Shown: positions 17,418 through 26,453 of the stretch, one piece after another | How positions within the stretch are numbered: the stretch's first letter is position 1 | Layout of the letters: every line of letters begins with the position of its first letter | Source: Chara braunii | Taxonomy: Eukaryota; Streptophyta; Charophyceae; Charales; Characeae | Length of the DNA stretch: 31,667 bases | Assembly (NCBI GenBank): GCA_003427395.1 | Contig: BFEA01000354.1 | Location: forward strand, 196,517 to 228,183 | Direction: 5' to 3' | The notes under the pieces: model-generated | What the model was told of the DNA's origin: nothing | Databases searched by the model: none | What the model saw: the letters and a program-made list of their open reading frames with translations, nothing else | Program-made: the position numbers and the translations under genes

Positions 17418-18080
17418 AAGACAAGCACATCCTGGCTCTCGGTCAAAACCCTAAGTGAATGTGCCCATCAGTTATCACGATCCGTGAGATGAAATAAACT
17501 TGGAGCAAATCCAGAAAGAAACAATTTCAGCAAGCAAGGAAAATGACTATGCATGTCCCCCTAGTAGGTCTTCAATCAACAAAAACATCATCCAAAACGG
17601 AGACCACTAATGAAAAAGAGGAACAAATCCAATCGATCGAAGTCAATCCACTCAATCCAACCAATCACCACAATCAAATCAATCAATCATATCAATCCAA
17701 TCTATGAAATCGAAGTTCGAACCACTCAAGGGGGGGGGGGAGATCTCAACGGTCAGACTAATGCTCCTTCCAGACCGGTATGAGACTGCGCCATATCCCT
17801 CCCTCATGGCAAACCCTAAACTTCATCAATCCTGTCCCTCCGAACCTCATGGTGGAGGGAAGGCGAGAGGAGTCTCAGTAGTACCAAAAAATGAAGGCGA
17901 GACCGCATCAAACACATCGGAGATTCCAATCTGACAATACAAAACACAAATAGTCTCGCACATCGAGGCACGAGAGAAGTTAGAACACTTCCCAAATATG
18001 ACGAGCATGCAGACTGTCTGTTGCCCAAAATGCATCAAGATACTCAACCACCGATAATAGGAAGAATCTGCTACTAATTC
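17418..18080. other. No gene; CAATC-rich simple sequence
   Basis: Between 17633 and 17702 words such as AATC, CAATC and TCAATC recur irregularly. The remaining sequence has small opposing frames (up to 83 codons) with no motifs. Confidence 0.55.
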
Positions 18081-18370
18081 CATAATTGAGCTTAACATGG
18101 ATGATTTCCATCGCTAATAACTAGGGAATTCATCTCTTGATTTGGTTGGTGGGATCCTGATTTTAGTCGCCGGATTAATCCCATAATTGAGCTTAACTTG
18201 GATGATTTTCCATCGATTCCTAATCCACGTGTACTAATGATTGATTCTATAAGGGTGGATAATCTTCCTCTGAGTTTCTTAGTTTACGACGAGTTCCTGA
18301 TGCGGATTCTTTTTGCTGCCTATTTGGTACTTCTCTGAATTTCTCAGTTTACGATTTCCTGATTCGTTTT
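18081..18370. repeat. Two decayed tandem duplications (101 bp and about 63 bp)
   Basis: CATAATTGAGCTTAAC.TGGATGATTT.CCATCG occurs at 18081 and 18182. CTCTGA.TTTCT.AGTTTACGA occurs near 18269 and 18333, each followed by TTCCTGAT.CG. Both are local duplications of non-coding sequence. Confidence 0.8.
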
Positions 18371-18439
18371 CTTTCGCTGTTCAATTGGTATTCTTCTGAT
18401 GATTGACATGCTTAGGTTAGATTTCAAACCTCGTATTGG

Positions 18440-18712
18440 AATTTCTAAAAAAGCTTCCAACAAAACTTCTGATCTCGATTTTTTTTCTTATAAAAGTTCT
18501 TAAAAATATTCTTGAAATATTTTCTTATCAAAGCTTCTAAAAAATTTCTGATTCTACAACTGAAAAGCTTCAAAAAACTTCTGGTTCTCGAAACATTTTC
18601 CTATAAAACCTTCTAAAAAAATTCTCGAAATATTTTCCTACAAAAGTTTCTAAGAAATTTTTGAAATCTTCAAATAAATTCCTATTGAAACTATATAAAA
18701 CTTCTGGAGATC
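18440..18712. repeat. A/T-rich degenerate minisatellite
   Basis: Variants of AAAGCTTCTAAAAAA, ATTCTCGAAATATTTTCCTA and AACTTCTGG alternate about every 35-40 bases. The units are too diverged for a fixed period by eye. No coding frame runs through. Confidence 0.75.
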
Positions 18713-18847
18713 TCAGATAATTCTGATTTTGATCAAGGAAGGAGGGGGGGAATTAAAAAGGGGAGGATGGGAGGAGAGGTGGCCTTCAATCAGAGGATGG
18801 ATGTCGGTGAAGGTGAGTAGGTTAGGAGGACGAGGCTGGGATGACAT

Positions 18848-19125
18848 GGGCCAGTGCTGGAGCTTGGCTCTGTGACCCAGGGGGGAGCTTGAGGCCCATG
18901 GAATTATGTTGAGGGTGGAAGGCATAACCAGATCGTCCAACACAAGTGGCGCCGGGGTTCTGACCCTGTAACCTGTGTAGGGGTTTGTCGCTATGGGAAT
19001 TGTCGAGGGGGGAAGGCACTTCCTATCCGACAGAACTAGGTTGGTCGGTACTGGGGAAGGTGGCGGTGCCCTGTCACCCATGCAGAAGGGGGTATGAGAC
19101 CAAGTGTGTTCTGGTTCGAGAACCG
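18848..19125 (+). repeat. Composite repeat locus B: three CTGTAACC modules
   Basis: Cores are at 18868 (CTCTGTGACC), 18964 (CCCTGTAACC) and 19069 (CCCTGTCACC), 96 and 105 bp apart. It follows locus A (7165-7430) in order: GTGCTGGAGC...CTCTGT, GGCG..GGGGTT, ATGGGA.TTGTCGAGG, GGTCGGTAC.GGGG, GGGGGTATGAGACCA and GGTTCGAG. This confirms a defined repeated unit and not chance GC-rich similarity. Confidence 0.8.
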
Positions 19126-19229
19126 AAAGTCGAGACCAACGGCTCCTTTGTTGAGGGGGGGATTTTAGGTAGGTTGGTATTTAGTTTTGACCTCCCCCCC
19201 CTCTTTTTTCTCCTTTTACAGACGGCTGT

Positions 19230-19689
19230 TTGGGGGTCTTAAGAATGCTTTAGGGCTCTTGGGATCCCTTGCAACTCTTCTTATGTGATTTTCGACACTG
19301 ATTATACTCAGGGACCTGTGGCTGCTCGATGCCAGAACGACGCTGGCCGGAGCTGGGGTGTTACCCTGTGACCTGTGATGCAGGACCATGAGGCCTGGTA
19401 GAAAGATCTGGGGATGCTTAGGGGTGGGCATCCTACGGAACAGCCAAGGTTTGCTGCTGGGACGACGCTGGTCGGAGCTGGGGTGAGTTATGTCACCCTG
19501 TAACCTAGCAGGATGTGGGGTGTGAGACCCGGAAGAGCTCGGCAGGGAGTAGGACAGTGTTGAAAGGCCTCGGAAGGGGCGTTAGGGATTCCAAGGGTTT
19601 CTAAGCATCTGTATGACCCGCCAGGTCTTCTTCTATGTTTTCAATTACGAATTTTACGTAGTTAAATCCAAATTCTCAAAAAGCGGGTG
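19230..19689 (+). repeat. Composite repeat locus B: two-module unit 1
   Basis: Cores at 19364 (CCCTGTGACC) and 19496 (CCCTGTAACC), 132 bp apart. The word GCCAGAACGACGCTGGCCGG lies before the first core. The next unit starts 459 bp further on, with matching flanks on both sides, so units 1 and 2 form a true tandem repeat of about 459 bp. Confidence 0.85.
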
Positions 19690-20130
19690 TCTGTTCTGTC
19701 TTAAACTGTCTTCCGGATCCTGGGGTTTCCTGGCAATCTCTTCTAGGTAGTTCAAGGCTGTAATACTCGGTGACCTAAGGCTGTTCGACGCCAGAACGAC
19801 GCTGGCCGGTGCTGGGGTGTTGCCCTGTAACCTGTTGACNCAGGGGCATGAGGCCTGGTAGAGAGATCTGGGGGTGCTTTGGGGGGGCATCCCACGGGAC
19901 AACCAAGGGTTGCTGCTGAGACGACGCNGGCCGGAGCTGGGGTGAGTTGTGTTGCCCTGTAACCCAGCAAGATGGGGGGTGTGAGGCCTGGAAGCTCGGC
20001 AGGGATTATGACAGTGTTGGAGTTCCTTGGAAGGATCTGTTAGGGATTTTGCGGGATTGGAGACTTTTTAGGACTTTTGCAGTCTATTCCCGTACCTTTT
20101 CTGAGTAACGGGAAGGAAAGGGTTCGAGAG
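19690..20130 (+). repeat. Composite repeat locus B: two-module unit 2
   Basis: Cores at 19823 and 19955 (both CCCTGTAACC), again 132 bp apart. It shares GAGGCCTGGTAGAGAGATCTGGGG-type sequence with units at 8250 and 19230 and the closing word TGTTAGGGATT with unit 1. Single unresolved bases at 19840 and 19928 suggest the assembler had trouble with the tandem copies, so the copy number may be wrong. Confidence 0.85.
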
Positions 20131-20430
20131 AGAAAGGTATTACGCGTCCTGCTAGCGAAGGGGCTAGCTGGTAGGACAGAAATAGGGCATAGCAGCAGTA
20201 GAGATGGTGGCTTTGCTGCAGTAAGCCTTGCCGGAGTGGGGTGAGGAGGACTGTTGGTGGATTCCCGAGTCTTCTTCTGATTTTTGTTTATCTCTGTAGT
20301 TCCTCACAGAAAAAGCTCTGAAGTTGCTCTGAATTCTTTCAATTCTTCAAATTGGACTTTCTCAGTGTATCCTCAGTATATCCTTAGGGTTATTGCCATG
20401 GAATTTTCTGATGGTTTTTCTGAACGTACT
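20131..20430. other. Non-coding part of locus B
   Basis: No gene. The word GTTGGTGGAT (near 20252) also occurs at 8661 in locus A, so at least part belongs to the composite repeat. Confidence 0.5.
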
Positions 20431-20433
20431 CAT

Positions 20434-20465
20434 GGGACGCTGGGCCCGGTTCCCAGCTTGTGCCA
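20434..20465 (+). repeat. Tail repeat, copy f1 (GGGCCC variant, short)
   Basis: Only GGGACGCTGGGCCCGGTTCC and the closing CAGC remain (hairpin 1 at 20439-20457). Its stem and loop are identical to copy c of locus A, and its position after the modules is the same. Confidence 0.75.
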
Positions 20466-20489
20466 ATTAGAGAGGATATGGTTGCATCT

Positions 20490-20566
20490 ATGGGACGCTG
20501 GACCCGGTTTCCAGCAGGTGCTGCTCCCCACCAATAGATGGAGCACGTGTTTTTGTTAAAAAAAAN
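20490..20566 (+). repeat. Tail repeat, copy f2 (short subtype)
   Basis: Hairpin 1 at 20497-20515 (loop CCCGGTT), CTGCTCCCCACCAATAGATGGAGC, then a short A run ending in an unresolved base at 20566. Hairpin 2 is absent. It sits 58 bp after copy f1. Confidence 0.85.
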
Positions 20567-20687
20567 GGTCCGGACTGTCGCCCGAGATTCCCAACAAGGC
20601 CGCAGGGATGCCCGGTCATGGAAAGACTAAAGCTAGACCTAGTCTACCTAAAATAGTAGTAGCCGCGCGATTCATGACTTAAATAGG

Positions 20688-20723
<36 letters not shown>

Positions 20724-20724
<1 letters not shown>

Positions 20725-20933
20725 AAGAACCGCTGATACAGAATCCGAATCCGACCCTTCACAACAATCTGCGTGATACCCCTGGGAGCTTGTGTCGTTG
20801 GTTGTGAATTGAAAAGCTCAGGAGGTCCGTCAGATGTCTTCTTGCTATCGACCAGAGCTGGCGTCGTTGTTTGTGGATTGAGAAGCTCACCAGGCCCTTG
20901 CAAGATCGGAACACCAAAATGAATCATTCCCAC
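20724..20933 (-). pseudogene. Short minus frame with two internal repeats
   Basis: The minus strand encodes GPGELLNPQTTTPALVDSKK followed by GPPELFNSQPTTQAPRG, two units of about 23 residues. The DNA words TGTGTCGTTGGTTGTGAATTG and GGCGTCGTTGTTTGTGGATTG reflect this. An A run at 20692-20722 lies at its downstream end. It may be a fragment of a retroelement protein; no family is recognised, and a non-coding duplication is equally possible. Confidence 0.3.
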
Positions 20934-20940
20934 AAACTTT

Positions 20941-21088
20941 TCAGACTGTGGGCGCTACCGGACCAAAATGGCTAGCAGAGCCAGCCAATAGGGAAAAAGA
21001 TAAAGTTGCACTGTTGCTTTGGCAAAGCTTTGTGCACAGTTTTTTTCCCATTCAGCAAAAACAGGCTTGGAGGTAGTGGTGGTTTAAA
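20941..21088 (+). repeat. Repeated leader segment of the Gln-rich element, copy 2
   Basis: CGGACCAAAATGGCTAGC, CTTTGGCAAAGCTTTGTGCACAG and TAGTGGTGGTTTAAACC match the minus-strand sequence at 14035-14215 in the same order. The coding part of that element does not follow here; the SINE copy 2 begins instead. Confidence 0.6.
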
Positions 21089-21495
21089 CCCAACCAATCC
21101 AATTTTCTGTCCTTTGTCCGATCTGACACGATGGCCTTTCAGGCCTTTCTATTATCATTATAGTTTTACAGGGAACCCTGTAGCAGCCACATCCATGCCT
21201 CCAACAAGGGAACATGCAGGGCTGCACCCACCCTGCAGGTGGGCGATACTGGCAGGGGTCAGCTGGCAGCATCAGGGACCATGACAACTGGACCGGTCAC
21301 TGCGCCTCCCCTCTGGTCCCCTCTCCCGCCAAACATCAGCAGTATCTGCTTAATGCCAATCGGAGGGCGGCCAACAGGCTACCACTAGATGGCAGCACCA
21401 AGTATGCGCAGGTATGTACATGAGGTCAATGGGAATTGAACCCAGGACCTCGTGAATGGCACTTGTGGACCTTACCAGCTGAGTTAGGCCCCTGA
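21085..21495 (-). repeat. tRNA-derived SINE, copy 2 (with head)
   Basis: The right end, read on the minus strand, is tRNA-like: box A TAACTCAGCTGG (21475-21486) and box B GGGTTCAATTCC (21432-21443), about 40 bases apart as in tRNA genes. The body to the left shares its words with copies 1 and 3: GGTGGGCGATACTGGCAGGG, GGTCAGCTGGCAGCATCAG, GGCCTTTCAGGCCTTT and AACCCAACCAATCC at the 3' end. There is no poly(A). RNA polymerase III transcription from the internal boxes is the expected mode for such elements. Confidence 0.85.
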
Positions 21496-21811
21496 TCTTG
21501 GCCTCTTCTCACGGGCAGCTTTTCAGGCCTCTTGTTTCCTGTGGGCTTCGGGTGTAACCCCTTTTTGACTAAGGTTTGTTATGAAATGGTTGGGACCCTG
21601 GACCTGATTTCCAGTAGTACAGCCGAAGCTGGGTAATCGCCCAAGTACACTCCGGGTTGAATTGAATTGTGAGGTCCCTGGCCTCGTCCCATTCATTCCT
21701 TGGACACACACTGTTATACCTTTCCCAAAAAGAAAACTCTTTTCCAACTCCCAAGATGTCCGAGCACTGCTGACAGTCATGAGAAGCTACTGCCTTCCCC
21801 CCCAATAAAAT
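21496..21811. other. No gene; possible ancient tail-repeat remnant
   Basis: GGGACCCTGGACCTGATTTCCAGTAG at about 21594-21619 resembles the start of the tail repeat, with a 5-bp CTGGA/TCCAG stem. The following CACCAATAG block is missing. Otherwise no feature is recognised; the small minus frames have no motifs. Confidence 0.4.
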
Positions 21812-22160
21812 GCATGGTCATTATCGCCGTTTCTTAGGCCGAATGTAGCCCCAGAAATTCCTGAATACAGCTATAACGACTGTGTATTCTATGAAGAGAG
21901 AGGACTCAACGGTAGAATTGTCTTCCCCAAAACATGCAAAATGGCGGATGTATCTCATTCCACCGGGGTTGGAACTCACGAGTACCATTCAGCTACATGT
22001 GCTACGGTCTTCACCCGAATACAACTCCCGGTCATCATCGCTGTAGCTAGACTGAAAGTTGCGCCGAATACAGCTATAATGACCGGGCGTTCTATTTGGG
22101 TGAAGACCGTGGGTAAATGTGCAAAATGGTCATTCAACTATATGTGCTAGTGCACAGGTC
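21812..22160. repeat. Inverted and direct repeat cluster (MITE-like)
   Basis: The strongest part is a 107-base hairpin, 22004-22110, with two 42-base arms that match at 37 positions around a 23-base spacer. The right arm's word GAATACAGCTATAA.GAC recurs directly at 21864, followed in both places by a GCAAAATGG word about 80-90 bases later. GGTCATTATCGCC at about 21818 resembles the left arm. No transposase or target duplication was found, so the class is unknown. Confidence 0.75.
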
Positions 22161-22212
22161 TAGTCCAAATAAAATAGAGAATCTTCATACCCTTGATGAT
22201 GCCAGATCGAAT

Positions 22213-22315
22213 AGGAGAGTCGTGGAGTTGGGGGCCGCAGGCCCACACACTGTGGGAAAATCAAGGGTGGGTGGGACCGTTTCGCCAAAATTGGCGAAGG
22301 AGAAATGACTCTCCT
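22213..22315. other. Cluster of nested hairpins
   Basis: AGGAGAGTC (22213-22221) can pair with GACTCTCCT (22307-22315). Inside lie GGGCC-GCA-GGCCC, an alternative CCCACA...TGTGGG pairing and TTCGCCAA-AA-TTGGCGAA (22281-22298). The arrangement resembles a multibranched RNA fold. No known family is recognised; it could be a palindromic remnant of the adjacent repeat cluster. Confidence 0.4.
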
Positions 22316-22973
22316 CAGACCAGCTGACGGAAGTGACTGTGTGACTGCAGATTTGCATACGCGCTGAGTGCTACTGGCAGACGGTCAACCGAGGGAGGTT
22401 CAAGGGAAGTCCAGCAGATTCAGCAAGTTCCGCAGTCTGCCTCCACTGCGGCGCTGCCGGTAACTCATACCATCGCGGGCGGAGGGAGTAGTGCCATCCG
22501 GGCCAGCGACGTCCAGATGCATCCTGGGTAAGTTCCTTGGTCCTTGGTCCTGTTCCAGTTGCCTCAGTCGTAGGTCCCAAAAATCCAACCTGAAGTCGTG
22601 GTCATTGATCCTGATCCGAATGCCCCGCAGTCCTTGGTCCGAGTCCGAACTCCAACCGAGTGCCGTGAATAATGCTGATACCTTGGTCCAGCTACACCGT
22701 CAGTAATATTGAGTGGAGGATGTGAACCGTAGATCTTGAGAATGTGCGGATGCCAAGAAGTGTTGTCGAGTGGTAGAGAGTGTGCGGAAACGATTCTATT
22801 ACCGAAACGACTCGGTAACTGCCGGTGACCGCTGTTGGTGACCGAGGTAAGGAAAGGCCAACTGTGACAAGTGGTAGGACAATTGTGTAACTGTGCAGAG
22901 TGGTCTCAAGAGTTTGGGGGAAGTTGAAAGCCTAGGATGAACGCCAAGGGAGGGGGGAGGGGGGAGGGGAGAG
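22316..22973. other. No gene recognised
   Basis: Ordinary sequence with short frames only. The words TTGGTCC/CCTTGGTCC recur irregularly at 22533-22690. The last 25 bases become G/A-rich next to the adapter. Confidence 0.5.
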
Positions 22974-23011
22974 CTGTCTCTTATACACATCTAGATGTGT
23001 ATAAGAGACAG
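22974..23011. other. Nextera mate-pair junction adapter (artefact)
   Basis: CTGTCTCTTATACACATCT (22974-22992) is joined directly to its reverse complement AGATGTGTATAAGAGACAG (22993-23011). These are two Tn5 mosaic ends back to back, identical to the circularisation junction of Nextera mate-pair libraries. Left in an assembly it marks a place where two DNA ends that are not neighbours in the genome may have been fused. Its translations (CLLYTSRCV, SYTHLDVYKRQ, MCIRDS) appear in the small frames here and are not biology. Confidence 0.98.
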
Positions 23012-23054
23012 CAAATGGGCACAGCAACAGAGGGGGAGGGGGGGGAGGAGGGGA

Positions 23055-23103
<49 letters not shown>

Positions 23104-23145
23104 GGGAGGGGAGGGGGGAGGGGGGGAGGAGGGGAGAGGGGGCAA
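23012..23145. repeat. Poly(G) tract with G/A-rich edges
   Basis: An unbroken run of 46 G (23057-23102) lies within about 110 bases of almost pure G and A. Directly next to a sequencing adapter, this is suspicious for two-colour Illumina dark-cycle calls, though a real G-rich repeat is possible: G/A-rich sequence also lies left of the adapter. Confidence 0.85.
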
Positions 23146-23414
23146 GTAAGTGACGGTTGTGACCCCGCCCACTTAACGGTGCTAGTAAACAGTTGAACAG
23201 ATCATCAGCTATGGGCCTTGCCGCACCACTTACCGGACGCGGAAAAGACAAAATTATGGAAGATGAATTTTTCCACGTTGTAGCGAGATATACATTCTCC
23301 AGTGTGCACATTTGGCGAGTAATGGGGCGGCGTGGCGACGCCTTAAATCTGACGGAATGAGATAACTTCAAAAATAATGTTGGAGCTACCCCTTCCTTAC
23401 AATAAAAAGGTGGG

Positions 23415-23568
23415 ACCCAGCCCATATGGCTGAATGGTATACCCATCCATGTAACTGTTGATAAGTAGACCTGAGTTTCAGTCCCGATGGCGGAAATCGG
23501 ATGAAATCAATAAGTCCGAGTTGCCTGCGGGCAGTCAGTTCGATAAACTTTTTTTTTTTTTTTTTTTA
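23415..23568 (+). repeat. Possible second tRNA-like element with T-run end
   Basis: TGGCTGAATGG (23427-23437) fits box A, and AGTTTCAGTCC (23474-23484) is a weaker box B, 37 bases downstream. The region ends in a T run (23549-23567), which would stop RNA polymerase III. The T-arm stem does not pair well, so this is not a functional tRNA gene. It could be a SINE head or a chance match. I see no second copy in the window. Confidence 0.35.
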
Positions 23569-23569
23569 T

Positions 23570-24187
23570 GTCATCGCCATTCCGGAGTGAGGCGCCATGC
23601 GTTAGCACACGAGCCAAGGCACCAATGCAGGAGCGCGCACGCCACTAGGCGAGGGAAAGAAGCGCAGACATTGGTGACTTAGCTAGTAGTGCTCCCGGTG
23701 GGAGATCTCCTGCCCTCCACGTGGCAGCGTCCTCCCTCCACGGTGGAATCACCCTCCACGTGGCGAGGGGAAGGAAGGGGGGTGGAGGAGTGCGATTTTA
23801 CGTTCTGATCGATTGTCGGATGCCAAGCATCGCTGCGACAGGTTCGTGGGGGCGAAGGCATTCCTGCCCAAGGGCGGGATCCGAATTATAGCGTTGGAAA
23901 CACGCTGAAGAGGGGCGACAAACGACGGGCGAATTTTTCCGGAAGATACGCAGGAGCTAATCAACAAACTACTGTCGGGAAGGAATATTCAACGACGGGC
24001 GATTTTAACGAGAAGACACGCGCCAAAAACGAGATAAGTTTGTTCTATTATGCTGAGCTATACTTAAAGAATAGAAGGAAAAATGAATGATAATGTGGAA
24101 AAAGAAGTGTACATAATGCTTGAAGTAATATAATGTTGTATGATCGGAATCGATACAAGGGAAAAAGCATCAGCATTATAAAGATTG

Positions 24188-24219
<32 letters not shown>

Positions 24220-24622
24220 TGAACGCGATGCAGAAGTGCATGCGCATTTAGGCACGTGAAAAAAGTGGCGATCGTCATTATCATTACCATCATCATCGGC
24301 ATCACCATCATCATCATCAATTCGGTTGGAAATAGGACGCTAACTTACGTGGCCAGGGCAAGTGCCTGCGCTATTAGGCGCTGTAAGAAATGGTGTCGAG
24401 GAGAACGAAAGTTGAAAGACTGTGAGTTTCGGGGGAGGATGGGGGCTGAAGGAGTGTGATTTTCGGGATCGGTGAGGCGTGATAAAGTTGCAAGTGCCCG
24501 CGCCATTAAGCGCGTTGAAGAAGTGGCGATGGGAAGGAGGGGGGGTGAAGGAGTGTGAGTTTGGAAAATCGCTTAAAGACTAAACTATAATTGTCATCGT
24601 TAACATCATCATCATCATATTT

Positions 24623-24662
<40 letters not shown>

Positions 24663-25870
24663 CCTTCAACATCATCAATCTGGTGTGGGTTCGTGGTCAG
24701 AACACAGAAGTGCGCTAGCGCCCTCCTCACTCAGAAAGGGGAGTAGAGGAGTGAGATTTTCGGATGTTTTGGAAGACGGGCGTTAGCGTACGTGGCTAGG
24801 ACATAGTGGTACGCACGCCATTAGGCGTGATAAAGCTGCAAGTGCCTGCGCCATTAAGCGCGTGAAAGAAGTGGAAATGGGGAGGATGGGAGGTGAAGGA
24901 GTGTGAGTCGTTCACCTTCATCACCTAGTTTGGAATTCGGAGTGCTGTACATGGGTAGAGCACAAAAGTGTGCTAGCGCCCTCCTCACTCAGGAAGGGGA
25001 GTGTGAAATTGGGGATCGTTCACCTTCATCATCATCAACCTTTTTTGAATCGGGCGTGGTGTACGTGGGTAGAACACAAAAGTACACTAGCCTTGTAATC
25101 GTCGTCATTATCATCATCAGTAGTTTGGTTTTTCTTCATCAATATCTTGGTAGTAGGGCGATGTGGTATGAGATAAGGCTTTCATTATCATCATCATTGT
25201 TTTGGTTTTCATCAGCATTATCTTGGAGGTAAGGAAGGCAAAAACGCAATGCTGAGTGATTGGGCGACAAAAACATAATGCTGACGTGAGACCAATATGA
25301 TTGTAATCATCGTCATTATCATCATCAGTAGTTTGTTTTTTTCATCAATATCGTGGTGGTAGGGCGACGTGGTATGAGGCAAGGTTGTTCTACTGGATTG
25401 ATATAAAACATAATTGAAAGGAACCATTATCATCATCATCGTGCTTTTAGTCTAGCGTTAGCATCATCATCATCATCATCATCATCATCTTCTTTCTCAT
25501 CACCATCATCATAACATCAGTCAGCATTGTGGTAGTAGCTCGGTGTCATATACGGCCAGGGAATCGATACAGAAGTGTGAGCTGGTGGCGCTCCTGACTT
25601 GTGAAAGTAAATACTGATTCTTTTGATTCTTTCGATAATACTACATGCAGCAGTCATCACGATGGGAGAATGGAGTCTCTATAGTAATGGAGAAGGAGAA
25701 ACTGTGATTGGAAGGAGTTAGACTGGAGGGGACTGGGCATCATCATCATCATCATCATCATCATCGTCATCATCATCATCATCATCATCAGAATGGAGTC
25801 TCTATAGTAATGGAGAAGGAGAAACTGTGATTGGAAGGAGCTAGACTGGAGGGGATAGGACATCATCATT

Positions 25871-25907
<37 letters not shown>

Positions 25908-25920
25908 CCATCTGGGATTG
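23570..25920. repeat. (ATC)n-rich tandem duplication block
   Basis: Trinucleotide runs occur at 24188-24219, 24291-24320, 24603-24662, 25462-25489, 25739-25790 and 25861-25910. Between them are duplicated single-copy-like segments: about 90 bp at 24475 and 24823 (GCGTGATAAAG.TGCAAGTGCC), about 85 bp at 25095 and 25303 and a 123-bp pair at 25668 and 25791. The word AAGTG..CTAGCGCCCTCCTCACTCAG occurs at 24708 and 24968 with weaker versions elsewhere. No frame is convincing; Asp- and Met-runs in small frames are translations of (ATC)n. Confidence 0.85.
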
Positions 25921-26453
25921 GTTGAGCAAGTCCACTCATAGTGACGAGATCAAAGAGTGAAGGGGGAGAACCCGGAGAAGGTTGGTTGCATGGAATGAGG
26001 AAGAGATCAGCAGGACAAGGATATAATTTTTTTAAATCGTGCTCACTCACTGATGAGTGATAAAGCAGAGAGTAAGTAAAGAGACAGCGAGAGGGAGAGG
26101 GATAAGAAGAGAAAGGGGAGAGGCAGGGAGTGGAAAAAAAAAAAAAAAAAAAAAAAAAAAAGGACGGGGAAGGGTAAGAGTTGAGAGGGAGAGAGATAGG
26201 GGAAGAGAAGGATGGGAGAAGGAAGGGTAGGAAGAAAGGGTGAAGAAGAGTAAGCGAGGAGGGAGAAGAGGGAGAGGGGTGCACATAATTTACGTATAGA
26301 GAAGAAAAGTTAAGAGGAGAAAAGGATAAGAGGAGGATAGGTGAGCAGAGAAGTAGTAAGGGAAGTTTTTTTTTCACCACCCCTTTCCTTTTTTCTCCTA
26401 GTGCATCCCCTTACTAAAATTGAATAAATCAAGACTAAAAGAAGAAAATAAAA
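25921..26453. promoter_or_regulatory. Purine-rich leader of LINE-3
   Basis: From about 26070 to 26340 the plus strand is mostly G and A with an A run near 26136-26160, then C/T and A-rich sequence up to the ATG at 26454. It would be the 5' untranslated region of LINE-3 if that element is full length at its 5' end. No target duplication or promoter motif is identified, so the left boundary is unknown. Confidence 0.35.

Noticed and set aside
19100-19125. GGTTCGAGAACC as box B of a tRNA gene in the CTGTAACC modules
   Set aside because: No acceptable box A at tRNA distance and no cloverleaf; the equivalent word in locus A (GGTTCGAGGAC) is not better.
22937-23172. Frames rich in Gly or Pro with SYTHLDVYKRQ / CLLYTSRCV
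   Set aside because: Translation of poly(G) and the Nextera adapter.
24188-25910. Regular spacing of ATC runs, considered as a CRISPR array
   Set aside because: Simple trinucleotide runs of variable length and unequal distance, with duplicated rather than unique spacers, in a eukaryotic context.
25841-26380. Minus frame of 179 codons with Ser/Leu/Pro/Phe and an Asp run
   Set aside because: Translation of a G/A-rich leader and an ATC microsatellite; no coding pattern.
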